Counted from the first letter of the stretch, positions 1 to 8,921 are shown. The stretch: DNA of 64,000 nt from Roseomonas gilardii (GCF_001941945.1 NZ_CP015583.1:2064501-2128500), one strand, 5' to 3'. Notes: a model not told the origin generated them from the sequence alone. Numbers and translations are program-made.

Positions 1-1
1 G

Positions 2-277
2 GGCGGCCGGGTGACGGGGGTGATGCCGCTGCCCATCGCCGGGCTGCTGGCCGAGACGCCGCCCGCGGAAACCGCCGCCAGCTTCGCCCGGCTGCGCGCC
101 GCGGCCGATGCGGTGATGCCGTGGAAGCCGCCCTTCCGCGTCTTCCGCGGCGTCACCGGCATCTCGCTGGCCTGCAACCCCGGCCCGCATCCGACCGATC
201 TGGGCATCACCGACGGCGGCACGGGCGAGGTGCGCGACCCGGCCCTGCCGCTGGGCACGGAGCCCGTTCCGGCCTGA
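2..277 (+). CDS. 3' end of an unidentified protein gene (truncated by the window edge)
   Basis: The reading frame is open from the first base of the window to a TGA at 275-277, giving about 91 residues of the C-terminus. The codon bias is strongly GC3, as in the neighbouring core genes, so it is very probably coding. The visible part is rich in Pro, Ala and Gly and has no signature I can assign. It lies 66 bases upstream of the creatininase-family gene on the same strand and may share its transcript, although a perfect hairpin (291-310) sits between them. Function is unknown. Confidence 0.6.
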   Translation, partial: GGRVTGVMPLPIAGLLAETPPAETAASFARLRAAADAVMPWKPPFRVFRGVTGISLACNPGPHPTDLGITDGGTGEVRDPALPLGTEPVPA

Positions 278-290
278 AGGCCGGCGCGAC

Positions 291-310
291 GCCGGAACCC
301 CGGTTCCGGC
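291..310 (+). terminator. Intercistronic GC-rich hairpin
   Basis: Two 9-bp arms (GCCGGAACC and GGTTCCGGC) separated by only two bases form a perfect stem just after the truncated first gene. No T-tract follows, so this may be a weak or Rho-assisted terminator or an mRNA 3'-end stabiliser rather than a classical intrinsic terminator. Confidence 0.35.
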
Positions 311-343
311 GTTGCCATCACCGGGAAAAGGGAGGATGCCACC

Positions 344-1156
344 ATGCCGATCCGCACGCGCTTCTGGGCCGAGCTGCGCTGGCCGGAATTCCGGGACCTG
401 CCGGAGAACACGGTGGCGGTCCTGCCCATCGCCGCCACGGAGCAGCACGGGCCGCATCTTCCCGTCTCCACCGACCAGACCATCAATGCCGGCATCCTGG
501 CCCGTTCCCTCACCCACTGTCCGCCGGAACTGCCGCTGCTGGTCCTGCCCCATCAGGCCGTGGGGCTCTCGGTGGAGCACCTGGCCTTTCCCGGCACGCT
601 GACGCTGGACGAGGAAGGCTTCCTCCGCCTCGTCACCGGGATCGGCGCCAGCGTGGCGCGCGCCGGGGTGCGGCGGCTGGTGGTGATGAACGCCCATGGC
701 GGCAACGCCGCGATGCTGGAGGTCGCCTGCCGCCGCCTCCGCGCCGAAAACCGCATCCTGGCGATCGGCAGCCACTGGGACCGGATGGGCCGGCCGGAGG
801 GTTCCGCCGATCCGGTGGAGGCGCGCTACGGCATCCATGCCGGGCGGGACGAGACGGCCCTCATGCTGCGCCTCTCGCCCCAGGATGTGGACCGCGCCGC
901 CATGGCCGATTTCCCCAGCGCGAAGCAACGGCTGGAGGACACCGCCCCCGCCATCGCCTCCGCCCTGGGCGCCAGCCTGGCCTGGCAGGCGCAGGACCTG
1001 AACCCGGCCGGGGCGGTCGGCGATGCCACGAAGGCCACGGCGGAGCTGGGCGGGGCCCTGCTGGACTTCGCCGCCCGGCGCATGGCGGAGCTCTGGCGGC
1101 AGGTGGCGGCGGTGGATCTCGACGCCTGGCTGCGGGACATGCCCGAGGCGCCATAG
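344..1156 (+). CDS. Creatininase-family metal-dependent amidohydrolase
   Basis: A 270-residue protein of the creatininase/MftE/FAPy-deformylase superfamily, cytosolic enzymes that hydrolyse cyclic or linear amides at a binuclear metal centre. Visible signatures are TEQHGPHLP near residue 32 and the following STDQT (Glu, His and Asp metal ligands), NAHGGN near residue 116, and HAGRDETA near residue 166, which carries the last Glu ligand. Length is normal for the family (about 240-270). GGAGG at 331-335 with a good spacer supports the ATG at 344. The true substrate cannot be told from sequence; creatinine is only one of several known substrates. The gene converges with the HAD gene 9 bases downstream. 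Confidence 0.85.
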   Translation: MPIRTRFWAELRWPEFRDLPENTVAVLPIAATEQHGPHLPVSTDQTINAGILARSLTHCPPELPLLVLPHQAVGLSVEHLAFPGTLTLDEEGFLRLVTGIGASVARAGVRRLVVMNAHGGNAAMLEVACRRLRAENRILAIGSHWDRMGRPEGSADPVEARYGIHAGRDETALMLRLSPQDVDRAAMADFPSAKQRLEDTAPAIASALGASLAWQAQDLNPAGAVGDATKATAELGGALLDFAARRMAELWRQVAAVDLDAWLRDMPEAP

Positions 1157-1165
1157 CTCCTCCCG

Positions 1166-1798
1166 TCAGGCGGGCGGCGCCACCGGCAGCCCCAGCGCCA
1201 CCAGCTCCGCCCGCAGATGCTCGGGCGAGGTGAAGTGGATGCCGTGCATCCCGAGATCGCCCGCCGTCCGCGCGTTGCGGGGATTGTCGTCGATATAGAC
1301 GGCCGCCTGCGGGTCCACCCCGAAGCGTTCCAGCAGCAGGCGGTAGATCCGGGGATCGGGCTTGATCAGCTTCTCCTGCCCGGACACCACCACACCCCGG
1401 AACCAGCCCAGGAAGTCGAAGCGCTCCTCCGCCACCGGATAGGTCTCGGCGGACCAGTTGGTCAGGGCATAGAGCGGCACGCCGCCCTCGCGCAGCTCGC
1501 GCAGGATCTCCACCGTACCGTCGATGGCCCCCCGGATCATCTCCGGCCAGTGCCGGTGGAAGGCGTCGATCAGTTCCTCCTGCCCCGGATGCTGGGCGCG
1601 CAGCAGGGCGGTGGCCTCGGCCCAGCTCCGCCCGGCATCCTGCTGCAGGTTCCATTCGTTGGTGCAGACCTCGGCTAGGAACCGCTCCATCCCCGCCTCG
1701 TCCCCGGGGAAGAGCCGGCGGTAGAGGTGACGCGGGTCCCAGTCCACCAGCACGCCGCCGAGGTCGAAGATGACGATGCTGCGCTGTTCGGCGGTCAT
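1166..1798 (-). CDS. HAD-superfamily hydrolase, YihX-like phosphatase
   Basis: A 210-residue HAD subfamily IA hydrolase. Motif I is FDLGGVLVDWD near the N-terminus, motif II is the Thr/Asn of LTNWSAE, the motif III Lys is in KLIKPDPRIY, and motif IV is YIDDN. The nucleophile Asp is present, but the second motif-I position is Gly, as in E. coli YihX (glucose-1-phosphate phosphatase) and related DLGNV/DLGGV enzymes. The likely role is cytosolic dephosphorylation of a sugar phosphate or nucleotide; the substrate is not determinable. It is transcribed convergently with the creatininase-like gene. Confidence 0.85.
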   Translation of the reverse strand: MTAEQRSIVIFDLGGVLVDWDPRHLYRRLFPGDEAGMERFLAEVCTNEWNLQQDAGRSWAEATALLRAQHPGQEELIDAFHRHWPEMIRGAIDGTVEILRELREGGVPLYALTNWSAETYPVAEERFDFLGWFRGVVVSGQEKLIKPDPRIYRLLLERFGVDPQAAVYIDDNPRNARTAGDLGMHGIHFTSPEHLRAELVALGLPVAPPA

Positions 1799-2004
1799 GC
1801 CGGGATTCCTTCCGGATCGGGGGGGGAACGGGTGGACGGGGCGGCGCAGACTGCCCGCTTCCGCCCCCGGAGTCAGCCGCCCCGGCGGAATCGCCGCGCC
1901 GGGCCGGGTGGGCGGCTGGCGCAGCAGGTGCCAGCCCGGCTAGATGAAGGGATGAGCGCCGCACGCCCGCCCGCCACCGCCATGCCCGCCGGACCCTGTC
2001 CGGG

Positions 2005-4473
2005 ATGAGCGTCGCCGCCGACGAGATGGTGGACGGCCAACGCCGGATCCGCCCGCACTGGCGCAGCATCCTGGGCGCCCTGTCCGGCCTGTCCGCCCCC
2101 GACCTGTCGGACCGCGCGCTCAGCCTGCACCGGGCGCTGGAGGAGGACGGGATCGCCTCCCTCCTGCCCTCCGAGGAGCGGGTGACGGCCTGGCGTTGCG
2201 ACCTGCTGCCCATGCCCATCCCGGCCGCGGAGTTCACCCATCTGGAGCAGGGGCTGGCACAGCGGGCCCGGCTGCTGGAGCTGGTGCTGGAGGATGTCTA
2301 CGGCCCACAGCGGCTGCTGGCCGAGGGGCTGCTGCCGGCCGAGCTGGTCTTCAACAACGCCGCCTTCCTGCGCGCCTGCCGCACCACCGGCCCGGTGCCG
2401 CGCCCCGCCATGCTCAGCGTGCTGGCGACGGACCTGCAACGCGGGCTGGACGGGCAATGGCGCGTGGCCGGGGATTCCATCGCCCGCATGGCCGGGCTGG
2501 CGCAGGCGCTGGAGAACCGCCGCCTGCTCGCCCGCACCATGCCGGAACTCTTCCGCCGTGTGCCGCTGCGGCCGATGCGCCCGTTCCTGGAGGCCTGGCA
2601 GCTTTCGCTCCGCCATGCCCTGCCGCCCGGACATGCGGAGGATGCCATCGCCCTGCTCACCCCCGCCGTGGGCGATCCGAGCTGGGCCGAGAACGTGGTG
2701 CTGACCCAGGCGCTGGACTGCATCCCCGTGGAACCGGGGGATCTCACGGTGCGCCGGGGCCGGCTCTACCTGAAGACGCTGCGCGGGCTGCAGCCGATCG
2801 GCGCGCTGCTGCGGCGGATGCAGGGCCATCTGCTGGACCCGCTGGAATCCGATGCCCCCGCCGCCGGCGGCGTGGTCGGGCTGATGGACGCCGCCCGCAA
2901 CGGCGAGGTGCGGATCGTCAACGACCCTGGCGCCGACATGGCGGAGGCCCCGGCCCTGGCCGCCTTCCTGCCGCGCCTCTGCGAGGTGCTGCTGGGCGAG
3001 GCGCTGCGCCTGCCGGGGCTGCGCACGCTCTGGCTGGGCGATCCCGCCGCGCTGGCGGAGGTCCGCGCCACGCCGGAGCGGTGGATGCTCCGCTCGGCCA
3101 CCGATCCGCGCAGCCCACCCGTGCTGCTGGACCCGGCGAACAGCGCCCTCCTCGCCCGTCTGGAGGACCGGCCGGAGGGCTGGGCCGCCACGGAGCTTTC
3201 CCCACCCTCGCAGGTGCCCTGCTGGGTGAGCGGCGCGGGGGAGGACGGGACCGGCGCCAAGGTGCCGCTTCCCGTGCGGCTGCGCATGTTCCTGGCCGGC
3301 GAGCATGCGGACGGCGACGCGCGCGGCGCCCCCGGCTGGCGGGTCCTGCCCGGCGGCTTCGCCCATATCCTGGAGGACGGCGCCCATGCCTTCACCCGGG
3401 TGCCGGAAGGCGGGCTGTCCAAGGATGTCTGGGTGCTGGAGGACGAGGCGGAGGCCGGACTGCCCCCCGCCCTCCAGTCGCCGCCGCTGGCGCTGCGCCG
3501 GATGGCGGCCGGCATGCCGTCGCGGGCGGGGGACAACCTCTTCTGGCTGGGCCGCTACGTGGAGCGGCTGGACACCGCCGCCCGCCTGTCGCGCGCCGCC
3601 CTGGTGCGGCTGGAGCGCGACGCCCTGCTGCCGCATGAGCTGGCGGAGCTGCACACCCTGGCCCGCTGCTTGGTGCCCGCCGGGCTGGTGAAGGTGGAGG
3701 ACTTCCCTGTCGCCGGGGATGCCGGGCCGCTGCGGCGGGCGCTGCTGCGCGCCGCCCGGCCGGATGAATCGCTGTCCCGCGCCTTCGGGCGCATCGCCCG
3801 GCTGGCCGAGGCCACGCGCGACCGGCAGACCGGCGACATGCACGACGCCTTCCTCCAGCCCTTGCGGGAGATGCGGGACAAGCTGTCCCGGGTGCGCGAC
3901 CTGCAATCCCTGTCCCGCCTGCACCGCGCCGCCATGCGCTATGCCGCCGGGGTGGCCGGGGTGGCCGCGGAGAACATGGTGCGCGGCGGCGCCCATACCT
4001 TCCTGGATCTCGGGCGCCGGGTGGAACGTGCCCAGTCCGTCGCCTCCGCCCTGTCCATGGCGCTCGACCAGCCGCCCGCGCGGCTGGAGGCCGGGCTGCG
4101 CCTCGCGCTGGAGCTGTGCGATTCCGTGATCACCTACCGCACGCGCTATCTGGCCGCGCCACAGGCGGAACCGGTGCTGGCGCTGGTCCTGGCTGATTCC
4201 GGCAACCCCCGCGGGCTGGGCTTCCAGTTCGCCCGCGCCCAGGAACTGCTGGAGAACCTGGCCGGCCGCGACGACACCCTGGCCCGGGAGGCGGAAGCCC
4301 TGTCGAACGAGACCCTCGCCATCGCCGAGGGACCGGTGGGCGAGGTCCCCGGGCGGCTGCGGGGCGTGGAGGAACGCGCGGGCCAGCTGGCCGAGGGAAT
4401 CTCGCGCCAGTACTTCACCCTGCTGCCGCAGGCACGGTCTCTGGTCCCGGTCATCGGACGGGGGATGGCATGA
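2005..4473 (+). CDS. Fused circularly permuted ATP-grasp type 2 / alpha-E protein
   Basis: An 822-residue protein. Residues about 30-480 match the circularly permuted type-2 ATP-grasp family, and residues about 500-815 form the all-helical alpha-E domain, which opens with the characteristic GDNLFWLGRYVERLDTAARL-type segment. These domains usually occur as two neighbouring genes next to a transglutaminase-like gene; here they are one polypeptide. The family is predicted (Iyer and colleagues' amidoligase work) to make peptide or isopeptide bonds on an unknown substrate. The stop overlaps the start of the transglutaminase gene by 4 bases, so the two are co-translated. The ATG at 2005 has only a weak ribosome site; no better upstream in-frame start is seen. 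Confidence 0.85.
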   Translation: MSVAADEMVDGQRRIRPHWRSILGALSGLSAPDLSDRALSLHRALEEDGIASLLPSEERVTAWRCDLLPMPIPAAEFTHLEQGLAQRARLLELVLEDVYGPQRLLAEGLLPAELVFNNAAFLRACRTTGPVPRPAMLSVLATDLQRGLDGQWRVAGDSIARMAGLAQALENRRLLARTMPELFRRVPLRPMRPFLEAWQLSLRHALPPGHAEDAIALLTPAVGDPSWAENVVLTQALDCIPVEPGDLTVRRGRLYLKTLRGLQPIGALLRRMQGHLLDPLESDAPAAGGVVGLMDAARNGEVRIVNDPGADMAEAPALAAFLPRLCEVLLGEALRLPGLRTLWLGDPAALAEVRATPERWMLRSATDPRSPPVLLDPANSALLARLEDRPEGWAATELSPPSQVPCWVSGAGEDGTGAKVPLPVRLRMFLAGEHADGDARGAPGWRVLPGGFAHILEDGAHAFTRVPEGGLSKDVWVLEDEAEAGLPPALQSPPLALRRMAAGMPSRAGDNLFWLGRYVERLDTAARLSRAALVRLERDALLPHELAELHTLARCLVPAGLVKVEDFPVAGDAGPLRRALLRAARPDESLSRAFGRIARLAEATRDRQTGDMHDAFLQPLREMRDKLSRVRDLQSLSRLHRAAMRYAAGVAGVAAENMVRGGAHTFLDLGRRVERAQSVASALSMALDQPPARLEAGLRLALELCDSVITYRTRYLAAPQAEPVLALVLADSGNPRGLGFQFARAQELLENLAGRDDTLAREAEALSNETLAIAEGPVGEVPGRLRGVEERAGQLAEGISRQYFTLLPQARSLVPVIGRGMA

Positions 4474-5339
4474 TCCTGCGTGTCCGGCACGTCACCAGCT
4501 ATGCCTATGGCCATCCGGTGGAGATGGCCACGCACATGCTCTGCCTGACGCCGCGCGAACTGCCCGCGCAGCGCGTGCTAAGCACGACGCTGACCAGCAC
4601 GCCGGAGGCCGCCCGGACCACCATCGGGCGGGACCACTTCGGCAACCACGTCACCTGGCTCTTCCTCGACAGCCCGCACGAACGCTTCGAGGTGGTGACC
4701 GAGGCGGTGGTGGACGTGCATTTCCTGCCCCCTCCCCCGGCCGCCGCGACCCTGCCCTGGGAGGCGGTGGCGGCCATGGCGCGGCGCGACCCGGAGGCGG
4801 CGGAGTTCACCTTCCCGAGCCCCATGGTCCGGGTGGGCGAGGCGGCGCGGGACTTCGTCACCCCCTCCTTCCCCGCCGGCCGCCCGGTGCTGGAAGGGCT
4901 GCTGGACCTGAATTCCCGCTTCAAGAAGGAATTCCGCTTCCGCTCCGGCGTCACCGGCATCGCCACCCCGGTGGACGAGGTGCTGCGCCGGCGCGAGGGC
5001 GTCTGCCAGGACTTCTCCCATGTCATGATCGCCGGCCTGCGCGCCCTTGGCCTGCCGGCGCGCTACACCTCCGGCTATATCCGCACCTATCCGCCGCCGG
5101 GGCAGCCCCGCCGCGTCGGCGCCGACATGTCGCATGCCTGGGTCGGCGCCTGGCTGGGACCGGAGCTCGGCTGGCTGAACCTGGACCCGACCAACAACAT
5201 CCTGCTCTCGGAGGAGCATGTGCTGCTCGGCTGGGGTCGCGATTTCGGCGATGTCTCGCCGCTGCGCGGCATCATCCTGGGCGGCGGGCGGCACAAGCTG
5301 GAAGTGGGCGTGGATCTCGCGCCGGTCGGCGAGGACTGA
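4470..5339 (+). CDS. Transglutaminase-like cysteine protease family protein
   Basis: A 289-residue protein with an N-terminal bacterial transglutaminase-like beta domain (residues about 1-85, opening ILRVRHVTSYAYGHPV) and a transglutaminase core. The catalytic triad is visible as Cys in GVCQDFSH, His in MSHAWVGAW and Asp in LNLDPTNN. Family knowledge links this gene to the upstream ATP-grasp/alpha-E protein, where it is thought to act as a peptidase or amidase on the same unknown conjugate. The ATGA overlap with that gene supports a common function. There is no signal peptide, so a cytosolic location is expected. Confidence 0.88.
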   Translation: MILRVRHVTSYAYGHPVEMATHMLCLTPRELPAQRVLSTTLTSTPEAARTTIGRDHFGNHVTWLFLDSPHERFEVVTEAVVDVHFLPPPPAAATLPWEAVAAMARRDPEAAEFTFPSPMVRVGEAARDFVTPSFPAGRPVLEGLLDLNSRFKKEFRFRSGVTGIATPVDEVLRRREGVCQDFSHVMIAGLRALGLPARYTSGYIRTYPPPGQPRRVGADMSHAWVGAWLGPELGWLNLDPTNNILLSEEHVLLGWGRDFGDVSPLRGIILGGGRHKLEVGVDLAPVGED

Positions 5340-5749
5340 TCCGGACGGCGGAATGCGCCCATCCATGGGCGTGCGCATGGCACCAGCCATCGCCGGGGAG
5401 CCATGCTGTCCGGCACGGTCCCCCGACGCCCCTTGCTTCCCGAAGCCCGCCCGGGCTATAGGAATAAAATCAACTCCCGCCGTTGCATCACCGGCCCCTG
5501 AAGCAGGCGTCCGGGCACTCCCCCGGTTCGCGACACCGGGCACGGCCCTGCGTCCGCCCGGTCGGATAAAGGGCTAAAACCCTAAAATGCTAAAATCCTA
5601 AAGAACCGGCACCGCACGCGTGACGGAAGGCCCTGGCCCGTGACGTGTCCGGCGGCCTGCATTCCGCCGTTCGATGACACGTCCCCCTCGTCTTGCCGCA
5701 TGGCCGCAGGCGACGCAGGCTGCGCCCGCATTCCAGGGAGTGGGACGAG
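5340..5749. other. 410-base intergenic region with a short AT-rich repeat
   Basis: No convincing gene is seen here. The only distinctive structure is an 8-base repeat of the form CTAAAANN at 5574-5603 (three full copies and one partial), which is markedly more AT-rich than its surroundings. The region probably contains the SDR promoter; no clear -35/-10 pair can be assigned. Confidence 0.4.
5574..5603. repeat. 8-bp tandem repeat, 3.75 copies
   Basis: Units CTAAAACC, CTAAAATG, CTAAAATC and the partial CTAAAG follow one another directly, about 150 bases upstream of the SDR gene. The run is AT-rich inside a very GC-rich chromosome. Confidence 0.6.
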
Positions 5750-6505
5750 ATGACGGAATCGCGGATCGCGGTGGTGACGGGCGCCGGCTCGGGGATCGGA
5801 CGCGCCGCCACGCTGGCGCTGCTGGCCGATGGCTGGTCGGTGGCCCTGGCCGGGCGGCGGCGCGATGCGCTGGAGGAAACGGTGGCGCAGGCGGGCGAGC
5901 ATGGCGGCCGCTGCCTGCCGGTGCCGACCGACATCACCGACGCGGCCTCGGTGGAGTCGCTCTTCGCCACGGTGAAGCAGCGCTGGGGGCGCCTGGACCT
6001 GCTGTTCAACAATGCCGGGCGCGGCAGCCCCGCCGTGGATTTCGACGAGATCAGCGATGCCGACTGGTTCGGCGTGGTGGCGGCCAACCTGAACGGCGCC
6101 TTCCTCTGCGCCCGCGCCGCCTATGCGATGATGAAGGCGCAGGACCCGAAAGGCGGCCGCATCATCAACAACGGCTCGATCAGCGCCTATGCCCCCCGGC
6201 CGGGCAGCGCGCCCTATACCGCCACCAAGCACGCCATCAGCGGCCTGACCAAGTCGATCAGCCTGGACGGGCGCAAGCACGACATCGCCTGCGGCCAGAT
6301 CGACGTGGGCAATGCCGCGACCGAGATGACCGAGCGCATGACCCGGGGCGTGCCGCAGGCGGATGGGCGGATGATGGTTGAGCCGCGGATGGACGTGGCA
6401 AATGTCGGCCGCGCCGTGGCCCATATGGCCGCGCTGCCGCTCGATGCGAATGTGCAGAACATGACCATTATGGCCACCGCCATGCCCTTCGTCGGGCGCG
6501 GCTGA
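5750..6505 (+). CDS. SDR-family NAD(P)-dependent oxidoreductase
   Basis: A classical short-chain dehydrogenase/reductase of 251 residues. The Rossmann glycine motif TGAGSGIG is near residue 12, NNAG near residue 88, and the catalytic Ser-Tyr-Lys is seen as NGSISAY followed by YTATKHA. The ATG at 5750 is chosen because the Rossmann strand begins six residues later and a GGAG ribosome site precedes it; an upstream ATG at 5693 would add a low-complexity Arg-rich tail. Substrate unknown. It converges with the polyprenyl synthase gene across a hairpin at 6517-6537. Confidence 0.88.
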   Translation: MTESRIAVVTGAGSGIGRAATLALLADGWSVALAGRRRDALEETVAQAGEHGGRCLPVPTDITDAASVESLFATVKQRWGRLDLLFNNAGRGSPAVDFDEISDADWFGVVAANLNGAFLCARAAYAMMKAQDPKGGRIINNGSISAYAPRPGSAPYTATKHAISGLTKSISLDGRKHDIACGQIDVGNAATEMTERMTRGVPQADGRMMVEPRMDVANVGRAVAHMAALPLDANVQNMTIMATAMPFVGRG

Positions 6506-6516
6506 AACCGGCGGCC

Positions 6517-6537
6517 GGGGAGGACACCGCCCTCCCC
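6517..6537. terminator. Convergent-gene hairpin (probable bidirectional terminator)
   Basis: GGGGAGG (6517-6523) pairs with CCTCCCC (6531-6537) across a 7-base loop. It lies between the stop of the SDR gene and the stop of the opposing polyprenyl synthase gene, which is the expected place for a shared terminator. There is no long T-tract. Confidence 0.45.
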
Positions 6538-6559
6538 CTTCCTGCCCTTGCCTCGCGCC

Positions 6560-7579
6560 TCAGCGGGCGCGGGCGATGCAGAAGCGGATGATGTCGGACA
6601 GGGCCTGGCGCTCCGGCCCCTGCGGGAAGAGGTCCAGCGCCCGCTGCGCCGAGCGGCCATAGTCCTCGGCCAGCGCCAGCGTGGCGCCCAGGGTGTCGTG
6701 CCGGCGCATCAGGTTCAGGGCATGTTCCAGGTCGTCCTCGCCCTGCTCCCGCTCTTCCAGCACCCGGCGCCAGAAGACCCGCTCCTCCTCGTCGCCCCGC
6801 TGGAAGGCCAGCAGGACCGGAAGGGTGATCTTGCCCTCGCGGAAGTCGTCGCCGACCGTCTTGCCCAGTTCGGCCTGCCGCGCCGAATAGTCCAGCGCAT
6901 CGTCCACGAGCTGGAAGGCCATGCCGAGGTCGCGGCCATAGGCATGCAGCGCCTGCGCCTCGGCCTCCGGCCGGTCGGCCACCACGGCGCCGATCTCGGT
7001 GGCGGCGGCGAAGAGCGCGGCGGTCTTGCCGGCGATGACCTGCAGGTACTGCTCCTCGGTCGTGGCCGTGTCGTTCTGGATGACGAGTTGCAGCACCTCG
7101 CCCTCCACGATCGTGGCGGCGGCCTGGCTCAGGATCGCGAGCACGCGCAGCGAGCCGTCGCGCACCATGAGCTGGAAGGCGCGGGCGAACAGGAAGTCCC
7201 CCACCAGCACCGAGGGTTTGTTGCCGAACAGCGCATTGGCGCTGGCCTGGCCCCGGCGCAGGGAGCTTTCGTCCACCACGTCGTCATGCAGCAGCGTGGC
7301 GGTGTGCAGGAACTCCACGCAGGCGGCCAGCGCGGCATGGCGCTCCCCCCGGTAGCCGCACATCCGCGCAGCCGCCAGGGTGAGCAGCGGCCGCAGGCGC
7401 TTGCCCCCGGCCGCGACGATATGCGCGGCGAGCTGCGGGATCAGGGAGACCGGGCTGTCCATGTGCTCGACGATGAGCCGGTTGCACAGCTCCAGGTCGT
7501 CGCGGACCAGTTCGGTCAGAACCACGAGCGCAGCCTCGGGATTCTCGTCGTCGGGCGTCGGCGTGACGGCTACGCTCAA
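6560..7579 (-). CDS. ispB: Trans-polyprenyl diphosphate synthase (octa/decaprenyl type)
   Basis: A class I trans-isoprenyl diphosphate synthase that makes the long isoprenoid tail of ubiquinone. The first aspartate-rich motif is LLHDDVVDESSLRRG and the second is FQLVDDALDYSA; KRLRP supplies the substrate-binding Lys/Arg. In Acetobacteraceae the product is usually the C50 chain for Q-10, but chain length is not decided here. The frame stays open upstream to 7669. A TTG at 7579 (preceded by AAGG) gives 339 residues, the usual family length, whereas a longer start would leave almost no room for a promoter before the divergent gene at 7672. The start is therefore uncertain; the product is not. 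Confidence 0.85.
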   Translation of the reverse strand: MSVAVTPTPDDENPEAALVVLTELVRDDLELCNRLIVEHMDSPVSLIPQLAAHIVAAGGKRLRPLLTLAAARMCGYRGERHAALAACVEFLHTATLLHDDVVDESSLRRGQASANALFGNKPSVLVGDFLFARAFQLMVRDGSLRVLAILSQAAATIVEGEVLQLVIQNDTATTEEQYLQVIAGKTAALFAAATEIGAVVADRPEAEAQALHAYGRDLGMAFQLVDDALDYSARQAELGKTVGDDFREGKITLPVLLAFQRGDEEERVFWRRVLEEREQGEDDLEHALNLMRRHDTLGATLALAEDYGRSAQRALDLFPQGPERQALSDIIRFCIARAR

Positions 7580-7671
7580 GCAGGAAATGACCTTAGAAGA
7601 CCGGCCGGCAACATAGCCATGACGGGCAGCCACGCCAAGGCGCGCACGCCCACAACCCTGCCGGAGCACGC

Positions 7672-7884
7672 ATGCACATCCTGGCCACGGGTCTCGACCC
7701 GGTCCGCCTGAGCTTCCTGCAGGCCCTGCTGCGGGACGCGGGCATCCCGTCCACCGTCCTCGACGCCCATGTCAGCGCCGTGGAGGGCGGGATCGGTGCC
7801 TTCCCCCGCCGGCTGGCGGTCCGGCAGGAGGATGCCCGCGCCGCCGAGGCGGTGCTGCGGGAGGCGGGGGAAGCGGGCGCGTGA
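7672..7884 (+). CDS. DUF2007-type small putative signal-transducing protein
   Basis: A 70-residue protein with the small ferredoxin-like DUF2007 fold: an N-terminal strand with two adjacent helices (residues 1-28) and the terminal RLAVRQEDARAAEAVL segment typical of the family. The biochemical role is unknown. GGAG lies upstream of the ATG. It overlaps the methyltransferase gene by 4 bases (GTGA), so the two form an operon divergent from the polyprenyl synthase gene. Confidence 0.75.
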   Translation: MHILATGLDPVRLSFLQALLRDAGIPSTVLDAHVSAVEGGIGAFPRRLAVRQEDARAAEAVLREAGEAGA

Positions 7885-8624
7885 CGGCAGACCCCACCCT
7901 CACCGAGGATCGGCTGCTCGACGGCCGCGTCCTGCTTCACCAGCCATCCGACGGGCTGCGGGCGGGGCTGGATGCCGTGATGCTGGCGGCACATGTTCCG
8001 GCCCGGCCCGGGGAGAAGGTGCTGGAACTCGGCTGCGGCAGCGGCGCCGCGCTGCTCTGCCTGCTGGCCCGCGTTCCGGGCCTCGAAGGCATCGGGATCG
8101 AGCGCGACCCCGGCCTCGCGGCCCTGGCGACGGAGAACCTGCACCGGAACGGCTGGGCAGGCCGCGCCCAGATCCGGACGGTGGATATCGCCCGGCCGGA
8201 CGCCTTGCCTGGCCAGGGCTTCGCGGCACATGGCCTCGCCAATCCGCCCTACTGGACGGGCGGCACCGCCTCGCCCGACCCGCGCCGGGCGGCGGCGATG
8301 CATGAGGCGGAGCCGGCGCCGCTGCTTCTCTGGGCAAAGGTCCTGGCCAGGGGTGTCCGTCCGGGCGGGTCCGCGACACTGATCCTGCCGGCGCACCGGC
8401 ACGGCGAGGGTTGGGCGGCCTTGCGCGAGGCCGGTTTCGGGGCTGTCTCGCTCTTCCCGCTCTGGCCGAGGGCCGGACGGGAGGCGAAGCGGGTCATGTT
8501 GCAGGGCTGGTTGGCGCGGCGGGGGCCGGACCGGGTTCTGCCCGGGCTGGTGCTGCATGAGGGCCCGGGCTGGTCCGCCGGGGCGGAGGCCGTGCTGCGG
8601 CACGGGGCCGCCCTGCCCGGCTGA
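7881..8624 (+). CDS. tRNA1(Val) adenine-N6-type methyltransferase (TrmN6-like)
   Basis: A 247-residue SAM-dependent methyltransferase. The SAM site is LELGCGSGAALLCLL, the acidic strand end is GIGIERD, and the catalytic motif is NPPYW, as in N6-adenine methyltransferases of the TrmN6/YfiC group. The usual role is N6-methylation of A37 in tRNA-Val; the match to the exact substrate is by family only. The gene uses GTG at 7881 overlapping the stop of the DUF2007 gene. It is a known alphaproteobacterial neighbour of polyprenyl synthase genes. Confidence 0.8.
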   Translation: MTADPTLTEDRLLDGRVLLHQPSDGLRAGLDAVMLAAHVPARPGEKVLELGCGSGAALLCLLARVPGLEGIGIERDPGLAALATENLHRNGWAGRAQIRTVDIARPDALPGQGFAAHGLANPPYWTGGTASPDPRRAAAMHEAEPAPLLLWAKVLARGVRPGGSATLILPAHRHGEGWAALREAGFGAVSLFPLWPRAGREAKRVMLQGWLARRGPDRVLPGLVLHEGPGWSAGAEAVLRHGAALPG

Positions 8625-8642
8625 GCGGCGCGGCCGCTCGTG

Positions 8643-8921
8643 TCAGCCCTGCGCTTCCGGATGGCGCAGCAGCCAGAGCCGCTCATGCGCCGCCACGAGG
8701 CTTTCCATGTTCTTGCGCCGGTTGACGTCCGGATGCACCGGCTTGCGGGTCAGCATGACCTCGAGAAGCCGCAGGAGATCCTCCGCGACCTCGAAATCCT
8801 CCTGATCGCAGGCATGGTGAAAGGCGATCAGGATCTTGTCCGAGAGGCGGCGCGTCTGCCTCGGGGCCGAGCCGGGGCGTGTCCCCGGCTTCGTCGTCTC
8901 GCTGCTATCGTTCTCAGCCAT
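8643..8921 (-). CDS. Conserved small alphaproteobacterial protein of unknown function
   Basis: A 92-residue protein with a polar, probably disordered N-terminus followed by a helical region with alternating acidic and hydrophobic residues (KILIAFHHACDQEDFEVAE) and a C-terminal helix (SLVAAHERLWLLRH). The start ATG at 8921 is preferred over one at 8987, because the upstream extension is hydrophobic and uncharacteristic. No catalytic motif is seen. It lies downstream of nrdB on the same strand, beyond a strong terminator, so it is probably transcribed separately. Confidence 0.65.
   Translation of the reverse strand: MAENDSSETTKPGTRPGSAPRQTRRLSDKILIAFHHACDQEDFEVAEDLLRLLEVMLTRKPVHPDVNRRKNMESLVAAHERLWLLRHPEAQG

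Noticed and set aside
1873-3996. Long open frame on the minus strand opposite the ATP-grasp gene
   Set aside because: It is an antisense shadow produced by strong third-position GC. The predicted peptide is Gln/Gly/His/Arg-rich without any domain, while the plus strand encodes a clear protein family.
6548-7711. 387-residue open frame on the plus strand
   Set aside because: It is antisense to the polyprenyl synthase, whose Asp-rich motifs are intact. The peptide has no recognisable domain.
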